DNA from: Gordonia tangerina | Lineage (GTDB): Bacteria; Actinomycetota; Actinomycetes; Mycobacteriales; Mycobacteriaceae | Assembly: GCF_021556435.1 (NCBI RefSeq) | Contig: NZ_JAKGCU010000008.1 | Location: forward strand, 1 to 64,000 | Length of the DNA stretch: 64,000 nucleotides | Direction of reading: 5' to 3' | Shown: positions 59,801 through 64,000 of the stretch, in pieces | Position numbering within the stretch: position 1 is the stretch's first letter | Layout: each line of letters begins with the position of its first letter | Notes under the pieces: generated by a model | Told to the model about the DNA's origin: nothing | Database searches by the model: none | The model's input: only the letters and a program-made list of their open reading frames with translations | Translations under genes and position numbers: made by a program

Positions 59801-60124
59801 CTCCTCGGCGACGGCATCAACCAGATGTTCGGCGCTGCGGGATGGCAGGATCAACCACAGGCCGGCGTGACCGCGATGGCTGCCGGGTATCTGCTGTGTG
59901 CGACCGGTCGCGCGGTCCCGCACGGGGCATGGCTACTCGCATTGGCGATGAGACTCGGTGCGCGCCAAGACTATCCGTCTCTTTACCAGGTGTACTCGAC
60001 GATGGATGTGATCTCGGGCCGGACCTCCGGGGAGTGGCAGGCGCTCGTGGCCCGGGGTCGGACACTATCGCGGCGCCAGGCGGTGGACGAGGTCCGTTCC
60101 ATCCTGGCGCCGCAACGTCGGTGA
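56843..60124 (+). CDS. SARP/AfsR-type regulator with NB-ARC ATPase and TPR region
   Basis: This 1093-residue regulator has an OmpR-like winged helix (about 10-95: VAGVRARRLLASLALADGRT, LHTQISRLRPLLG), a bacterial transcriptional activation domain (BTAD, ~100-250), and a STAND/NB-ARC ATPase from ~275. The ATPase Walker A is QGPGGVGKTRVA (about 303-314) and Walker B is AVIILDNCEQV. From ~620 it is helical with TPR-like repeats to the end. Such proteins integrate a signal through ATP-driven oligomerisation and activate secondary-metabolite or transport genes. GTG start at 56843. Its natural neighbour is the convergent DrrAB exporter. No biosynthetic cluster is visible in the window. Confidence 0.92.
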   Translation: MSDSEAPAPDAVTVIGLLGPVAVGVGARDPDTLVTVAGVRARRLLASLALADGRTRSAERLIDDVWTDAPPRSPMSALHTQISRLRPLLGTGRLQGGVNGYRLVDCRTDCDIVADLLDDPDSAALHAVARWWRGVPGDDLGDDAGSGLTAEIRRRADGLRSSLDQRRVARALAEGDFAVAREIADSRCRADPLDETAHVDLMRALAGQGRVAEALAVFTRLRRTLSQHLGVDPGPQAIALNTDLLATDQRSGDAAAPVPRSPSAPRRGHTVGLMVDASDLIGRDGDIREIVDLLGQHRLVTVQGPGGVGKTRVAHRVGADLADTGRPVFYVPLAPVRNDDDVVAAIAASLGVGETEIGSGARPRVTVGDLADRLVDAVRSQRAVIILDNCEQVVGKCARVVADLLAAEPQLSILTTSRSPLLLAAEQIYQLPVLDVGISGSAVELFRRRARAIRPDAQLPADEIAHLCRHLDGLPLAIELAAARIRTMTVAEISRRLGERFALLRGTDRTAPDRHRTLYAVIEWSWELLDPDAQTAMRRLCRFPAGFTAEAAGVVVGRSGVALDDTLEALVNQSLLNVTESDGQIRYRMLEMVREFGEEQLGRCADTDESEVVDRAMARWARQFADAAEARTRDAVDDRLLRWVAPDVENLVWVLRRSATAASATRDREAIDTVVSVFPVLSGFWMVRGLHGEVMSWGPRILAVLPTPSVDLSDSMRRRWQFTVLASMAHLLLRREYRSVATGRYYIRRLHRPDRIHDEPTELLSACALARHPLAAMRFVSRAARASNDQVRTAALSIRMNVRENFGNLDQALSDGLSLLVIGREHHNSWMSGMTQVTIASLYGQRGGWDRAIGYYRDGIADLARLGARDEEMQIRCYLVATLVALGRMDEAERELEIAGDGWRPEHPDPQGNPEVIGAMMLGYAELAFARGDHQVAGEIYCRAAFLIRNNHPLGAQDPGMVLLLGTAVVGMVRAGDAAAAEEFVELLGDGINQMFGAAGWQDQPQAGVTAMAAGYLLCATGRAVPHGAWLLALAMRLGARQDYPSLYQVYSTMDVISGRTSGEWQALVARGRTLSRRQAVDEVRSILAPQRR

Positions 60125-60136
60125 TCGGGGGTTCGG

Positions 60137-60970
60137 TCAGGTGTTGCGCATGTAGGCGCGGACCGCGAGCGGGGCGAACACCAGGGTGATCACCGCCGCA
60201 CCGAGCAGCGCCCACACCACATGGATGCCCACGTGGCCGTCCGCGGTCAGTTCCCGGACCGCGGTGACCAGGTGGCTGACCGGATTCACCTTCACGAAGC
60301 CCTGCAGCCAGCCGGGCATGGTGTCCACCGGCACGAAGGCATTCGACATGAACGTCAACGGAAACATGATAAGCATCGAGATGCCCTGCACCGCAGACGC
60401 CTTGCTCATCAGGCAGCCCATCAGGGCGAAGATCCACGAGACGGCGAAGCTGCAGATCATCACCAGAACCGCGGAGGCCACCACACCCCAGAAGTCGGGG
60501 CGCCAGCCCATGATGACGCCCATGATGATGGTGAGCACACTGGCGATCAGGTAGCGGATCACGTCGGCACCCAGCGCGCCCGCGAGCGGACTGATACGCG
60601 CGATCGGCAACGAGCGGAAGCGGTCGAAGACGCCCTTGTCCATGTCTTCGCGAAGCTGGGTTCCGGTCACGATCGAGGTCATCACCACCGTCTGCACCAT
60701 GATGCCCGGGATGATGACCGGCAGGTAGGAGGCCACGTCACCGCTGATGGCCCCGCCGAAGATGTAGGTGAACATCAGCGTGAAGATGATGGGCTGGATG
60801 GTGACGTCGAAGAGTTGCTCCGGGTTGTGCCGGATCTTGAGCACCCCGCGGTAGGCCATGGACAACGACTGGCGGATCGTCTCGGCCAGTGACACCGATG
60901 TCTTCGCCTGCGGCCGAGCGGATGTGGTGGTGATCGCCGGGGACGTCCCGGATTCGATGGTGGTGGTCAT
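60137..60970 (-). CDS. ABC-2 type permease, DrrB-like
   Basis: This 277-residue permease has six membrane helices (about 58-275) and the ABC-2 pattern VTIQPIIFTLMFTYIFGG and GTQLREDMDKGVFDRFRSLP. The last is the DrrB coupling-helix motif. Its start ATG (60970-60968) overlaps the ATPase stop by one base (TGATG), so the two are translationally coupled. DrrAB systems export anthracyclines or envelope lipids (for example phthiocerol dimycocerosates in mycobacteria). It is convergent with the SARP gene, 12 bp between the stops. Confidence 0.93.
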   Translation of the reverse strand: MTTTIESGTSPAITTTSARPQAKTSVSLAETIRQSLSMAYRGVLKIRHNPEQLFDVTIQPIIFTLMFTYIFGGAISGDVASYLPVIIPGIMVQTVVMTSIVTGTQLREDMDKGVFDRFRSLPIARISPLAGALGADVIRYLIASVLTIIMGVIMGWRPDFWGVVASAVLVMICSFAVSWIFALMGCLMSKASAVQGISMLIMFPLTFMSNAFVPVDTMPGWLQGFVKVNPVSHLVTAVRELTADGHVGIHVVWALLGAAVITLVFAPLAVRAYMRNT

Positions 60971-61962
60971 CAGGCGACCTCCTTGCGTTTTGCGGCGGAC
61001 TCCGCGTCATCGGCGGGTTTGCCGGTGATGGTGAGAAAGACCTCGTCGAGACTGGGCTTCTGCACGGTGATCTCGTCGATGTCGATGCCGCGCTCGCGCA
61101 GCGCGATCAGCACATCGGGGACGAGGTCGGATCGGGTCAGGCCCGCCGATATGCGCGCGGCCTCGGGGCTGAGGATGGGCGTCTCGCCGAGCACCGATGC
61201 CACGATCTCGCAGGCGGAAGCCGCGTCTGCGCGGTCACTCGGAACGAGTTGCAGAGTGTTGGCGCCCACTGATCGCTTGAGTTCGTCGGCGGTGCCGTCG
61301 GCGATCACCACTCCATGGTCGATCACTGCGATGCGGTCTGCGAGCTGGTCGGCTTCGTCGAGGTACTGGGTGGTCAGCAGCACGGTCGACCCCTGGCTGA
61401 CCAGGTTGCGGATGGTGGACCACATCTGGGCGCGGGTGCGCGGATCTAGTCCGGTGGTCGGCTCGTCGAGGAACAGCAGTGGGGGAGTGTCGATCAGACT
61501 CGCCGCGAGATCGAGTCGGCGGCGCATGCCTCCGGAGAAGTTCTTCAGTGGCCGATTCGCGGCTTCGGTCAGGGAGAACTCTTCGAGCAGCTCGTCGGCG
61601 CGAGCGCGCGCGGCGGGGCGTGCGAAGCCCAGCAGGCGGGCGAAGAGGACGAGATTCTGCGCGGCGGTGAGATCTTCGTCGACCGACGCGTACTGGCCGG
61701 TGACACCGACCAGGGAACGGACGGCGACGGCGTCGTCGACGACGTCGTAGCCGAAGACCTTCGCCGAGCCGGCGTCGGGGCGCAGCAAGGTGGCGAGCAT
61801 GCTGACCGTGGTCGTCTTGCCGGCCCCGTTGGGCCCGAGCACGCCGTACACCGAGCCGGTGGGTACCGCCAGATCCACTCCGTTGACGGCGCGGGTTGCT
61901 CCGAAATGTTTGACCAGTCCGCGGGCGTCGATCGCCAGGCCGGTCGAGGTCGAGGTTGTCAT
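60970..61962 (-). CDS. ABC transporter ATPase, DrrA-like
   Basis: ATG 61962 gives 330 residues. Walker A GPNGAGKTTT (about 44-53), the ABC signature NFSGGMRRRLDLA, Walker B LLFLDEPTTGLDP and the switch histidine region LLTTQYLDEADQLAD are all intact. The C-terminal ~90 residues (ITVQKPSLDEVFLTITGKPA) carry the DrrA-type regulatory domain. It powers the downstream permease. The start is set at the ATG; the frame runs further upstream only as antisense to another gene. Confidence 0.94.
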   Translation of the reverse strand: MTTSTSTGLAIDARGLVKHFGATRAVNGVDLAVPTGSVYGVLGPNGAGKTTTVSMLATLLRPDAGSAKVFGYDVVDDAVAVRSLVGVTGQYASVDEDLTAAQNLVLFARLLGFARPAARARADELLEEFSLTEAANRPLKNFSGGMRRRLDLAASLIDTPPLLFLDEPTTGLDPRTRAQMWSTIRNLVSQGSTVLLTTQYLDEADQLADRIAVIDHGVVIADGTADELKRSVGANTLQLVPSDRADAASACEIVASVLGETPILSPEAARISAGLTRSDLVPDVLIALRERGIDIDEITVQKPSLDEVFLTITGKPADDAESAAKRKEVA

Positions 61963-62018
61963 GCCGACGAGAGTGCCCGCCGGCTCTGTCGTGCGACTTG
62001 CGTCGGCTTGCACGCCGG

Positions 62019-63305
62019 TCACGGCATGGTGACGCCTGCTGTCGTGAGCTGTCGGGAAGCCGCGCTGCGCTGGGCGATGAAGGCCACGCCGAACAACATC
62101 ATCGGGACCAACAGGTAGCCGAACCGACCCACCGGTGCGAGGAGGAAGAAGCAGGTGAACCCGGCTGCGGTGAAGGTGGCAGCCGAGGAGAACGAGCGCG
62201 GCGGACGCCTCAGCACACAGACCGCCAAGATGATCGCGCAGGCCACGAGCAGGATCATGTCGGCGTTGCGTCCGGCGGAGCCGAAGGAGGCCAACAGGAC
62301 CCCGGGCATGGGGCTGTGTGCCGGTGTCGGGATGGGGCCGCGACCGGTCGGGAATTCGAGGACCTGGGCGATCGTGTCGGACACCGACAGGAAGGCCGGC
62401 AGTCCGAACACCGCGGTCGCCGTCGCGAACCATCCGGCGAATCTGAGGGTCACCGCGCGCGGAAAGCGAGTCACCAGCAGGGCGATGACGATCGGCACGC
62501 TCAGCAGCGCCACCCATTTGATGGCGACGGCGGCTGCGATGGCGATGGCGCCCATGCGTGGGCGTCGGGTGGCCACCGCAGCCAGCCCGAACAGCAGCAG
62601 GCCTGCCAGCGGCAGATCCACGCCGCTCGCACACATCTCCAGTGCGATGGTGGGCGACGCGATCAGCAGCACGGCGACGTGGCTCGCGCTTCGCGAGTCG
62701 ACCCGGAGAAGGCGGATCGATCCCCAGATGCCCGCGATGGCGATGGCGGCACACCAGATCCTCGGGTCGCCGACGATCTGCCATGCGCTCTGTGGATCCA
62801 GCCCGCTCCGGGTCAACACTGCTGCGGGCAGGCCGAACACGGCCATCACCGGCAGGTAGGGGTTGACGTCGGTCACCGAGGTCGCGTCGTGGACGTACGG
62901 GATGCCGTGGGTGAGAAGCAGGTTTCCCGAGCGGGAGACCACGGCGATCTCGTCCTGCATCTGATGATGACCGGTCAACAGTGTGACGAAGGGCACCAGG
63001 ACGGCTCCGGTGACCGCGGCAACACGCGCCAGTCGTACCCGGGGTACCCGCATCGAGGCGGGCATCATCGAGAGTCCCGCAGCGGTGCCGTAGCCGATCG
63101 CGGCCGAATGCGCCCAGGTGATGTGGCTGTCCAGCCCGGAGACCCGGAACAGTATGTAGGCGGTCACCCCGAAGGCGAGATAGGCCAGTGCTTCGGGGCG
63201 GTGTCGGGCGGTTCGTCGCAGGAACTCGCCGCATCGGGGCCGGTGACGTCCGTCGGCCACCGATTCGATTGTTTCGGCCCGGTCCGGCCGGATGTCGTCC
63301 GCCAC
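62019..63305 (-). CDS. GT-C family polyprenyl-phosphate-mannose-type mannosyltransferase
   Basis: The GTG at 63305 with GGGGGA upstream gives 428 residues. About ten membrane helices follow a ~45-residue cytoplasmic head. The first large loop contains QMQDEIAVVSRSGNLLLTHG and SVTDVNPYLP; an acidic residue here is the usual catalytic base of GT-C enzymes such as GT87/DUF2029 mannosyltransferases of lipoarabinomannan and glycolipid assembly. The assignment rests on architecture. It lies 56 bp upstream of the DrrA ATPase on the same strand, and is divergent from the PAP2 gene. Confidence 0.75.
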   Translation of the reverse strand: MADDIRPDRAETIESVADGRHRPRCGEFLRRTARHRPEALAYLAFGVTAYILFRVSGLDSHITWAHSAAIGYGTAAGLSMMPASMRVPRVRLARVAAVTGAVLVPFVTLLTGHHQMQDEIAVVSRSGNLLLTHGIPYVHDATSVTDVNPYLPVMAVFGLPAAVLTRSGLDPQSAWQIVGDPRIWCAAIAIAGIWGSIRLLRVDSRSASHVAVLLIASPTIALEMCASGVDLPLAGLLLFGLAAVATRRPRMGAIAIAAAVAIKWVALLSVPIVIALLVTRFPRAVTLRFAGWFATATAVFGLPAFLSVSDTIAQVLEFPTGRGPIPTPAHSPMPGVLLASFGSAGRNADMILLVACAIILAVCVLRRPPRSFSSAATFTAAGFTCFFLLAPVGRFGYLLVPMMLFGVAFIAQRSAASRQLTTAGVTMP

Positions 63306-63393
63306 GTGAATCCCCCAGGGTTTACTCTGGGGTACCACTTAGTTGTACCTAGCAACAACCGCTGTTGGTCGAACGTTCACCGATGGGGAGGCC

Positions 63394-64000
63394 ATGACCG
63401 CAACGGCGCAGGAGGACGTCACCACTGAGCGGTCGGCACCGGCCGGCCTGTGGTTTCGCCTGAATCCGACGCTGACCAGGGTTCGGGGATACCTGTCGCA
63501 GCCTCGCTGGTGGCTCGAGATCGCCCTCATCTGGGTGATCTATCAGACGTACTCGTTCGTGCGGAACCTCGGCGGCAAGGATTCCGCGCCTGCCTTCGCC
63601 AACGGAACGGCCATCGAGGACCTCGAGAAGCGCCTGTTCATCGGTATCGAGCAGCCGGTGAACCACTGGGTCAACGCGAATCGCTGGATCGCCGATCTCA
63701 GTGCGCTGCACTATCACACGCTGCATTGGTGGGTGACCATCGGCGTGGCGGTGTGGCTCTATTGGACCAACCGGCCGGGCTATCGGCGGGCGTCGCTTGT
63801 GCTCGCGTTGACCACCCTGATCGCGTTGGCCGGGTTCTATCTCATCCCGACCGCGCCGCCGCGCATGTACGACGGGTACCACGATGTGATGGCGCAGACG
63901 GCGACCTGGGGCTGGTGGGAGACATCGGGTTCGCCGGGGCCCGAGTCGATGACCAATCAATTCGCGGCCATGCCGTCACTGCATTGCGGGTGGGCCATCT
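63394..64000 (+). CDS. PAP2-superfamily phosphatase/inositolphosphotransferase, 3' end outside window
   Basis: The ATG at 63394 with GGGGAGG four bases upstream opens a frame with no stop before the window edge (202 codons seen). The protein has helices near 38-55, 105-122, 128-150 and a PAP2 motif-2-type block AAMPSLHCGWA at the very end, in which the SLH triplet includes the catalytic histidine. LGGKDSAPAFANG and LIPTAPPRM are further marks of the actinobacterial PAP2 / inositol-phosphoceramide-synthase-like group. The rest of motif 3 lies beyond 64000. It is divergent from the GT-C gene, and both may act in envelope lipid assembly. Confidence 0.85.
   Translation, partial: MTATAQEDVTTERSAPAGLWFRLNPTLTRVRGYLSQPRWWLEIALIWVIYQTYSFVRNLGGKDSAPAFANGTAIEDLEKRLFIGIEQPVNHWVNANRWIADLSALHYHTLHWWVTIGVAVWLYWTNRPGYRRASLVLALTTLIALAGFYLIPTAPPRMYDGYHDVMAQTATWGWWETSGSPGPESMTNQFAAMPSLHCGWAI

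Noticed and set aside
60970-63234. A 754-codon reverse frame including the DrrA ATPase
   Set aside because: The upstream part is another frame of the GT-C gene; the ATPase starts at 61962 with a complete ABC domain.

Overview
The window is chromosomal DNA from a high-G+C, mycolic-acid-containing actinobacterium. Gordonia or a close relative in the Mycobacteriales fits best. The signs are an antigen-85-type mycolyltransferase, an MmpL/RND lipid exporter, a PE-PPE-domain serine hydrolase, an F420-type luciferase-like oxidoreductase, a DUF222 (REP13E12-type) protein, a DrrAB-type exporter, and a fadA3 / exported SGNH esterase / cbs / metB block that I recall from Mycobacterium tuberculosis. The genus is an inference from content, not from a search.

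Layout: 1-740 is an array of ~170-bp units made of inverted arms. 781-3724 holds a DUF4395 membrane protein, recQ and a small acidic protein. 3762-6899 is a ferredoxin-reductase/acyl desaturase operon divergent from a FabR/DesT-like TetR regulator, with a palindrome between them. 7016-12043 carries an exported beta-lactamase-fold protein, a YibE/F membrane protein, a DinB-like protein, a CDF cation exporter and an LLM oxidoreductase. 12062-13826 is a pirin-marR operon followed by a decayed second pirin, with a perfect operator-like repeat in its leader. 13963-25373 is mixed lipid and housekeeping metabolism: monoacylglycerol lipase, Ag85-like protein, carotenoid oxygenase, aldehyde dehydrogenase, TDT and MFS transporters, and esterases. 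25478-32045 is a complete aerobic CO-dehydrogenase-type (form II) cluster, coxD-coxE-coxS-coxL-coxM-coxG, with an exported Rieske protein divergent from it.

32701-41762 is the accessory part of the window. It has a PE-PPE secreted hydrolase, a DUF222 protein that stops just as its HNH domain should begin, and then a 2.6-kb segment bounded by a tRNA gene (39000-39073) and a 44-bp copy of that tRNA's 3' half (36372-36415). Inside the segment are a DinB gene fragment, a DUF6636-like lipoprotein and broken phnN and phnM genes. This looks like the remains of an integrative element. A 755-residue exported protein of unknown function lies just outside it.

41886-49998 holds a two-gene operon with a KstR-like operator in front, an mmpL gene overlapping a tetR gene, a Bax-inhibitor-1 protein and a 14-TM drug-exporter-type MFS protein. 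50108-56748 is thiolase, SGNH esterase, cbs, metB, ilvA and an SRPBCC protein: reverse transsulfuration together with routes to 2-oxobutyrate. 56843-61962 is a 1093-residue SARP/NB-ARC/TPR regulator convergent with a DrrAB-type ABC exporter. The window ends with a GT-C mannosyltransferase-like protein and the first two thirds of a PAP2-family enzyme that runs off the edge.

I saw no CRISPR array, rRNA, intact transposase or integrase. The best candidates for something not already described are the tRNA-bounded remnant, the unknown 755-residue surface protein beside it, and the three operator-like palindromes that each tie a regulator class to a specific operon.
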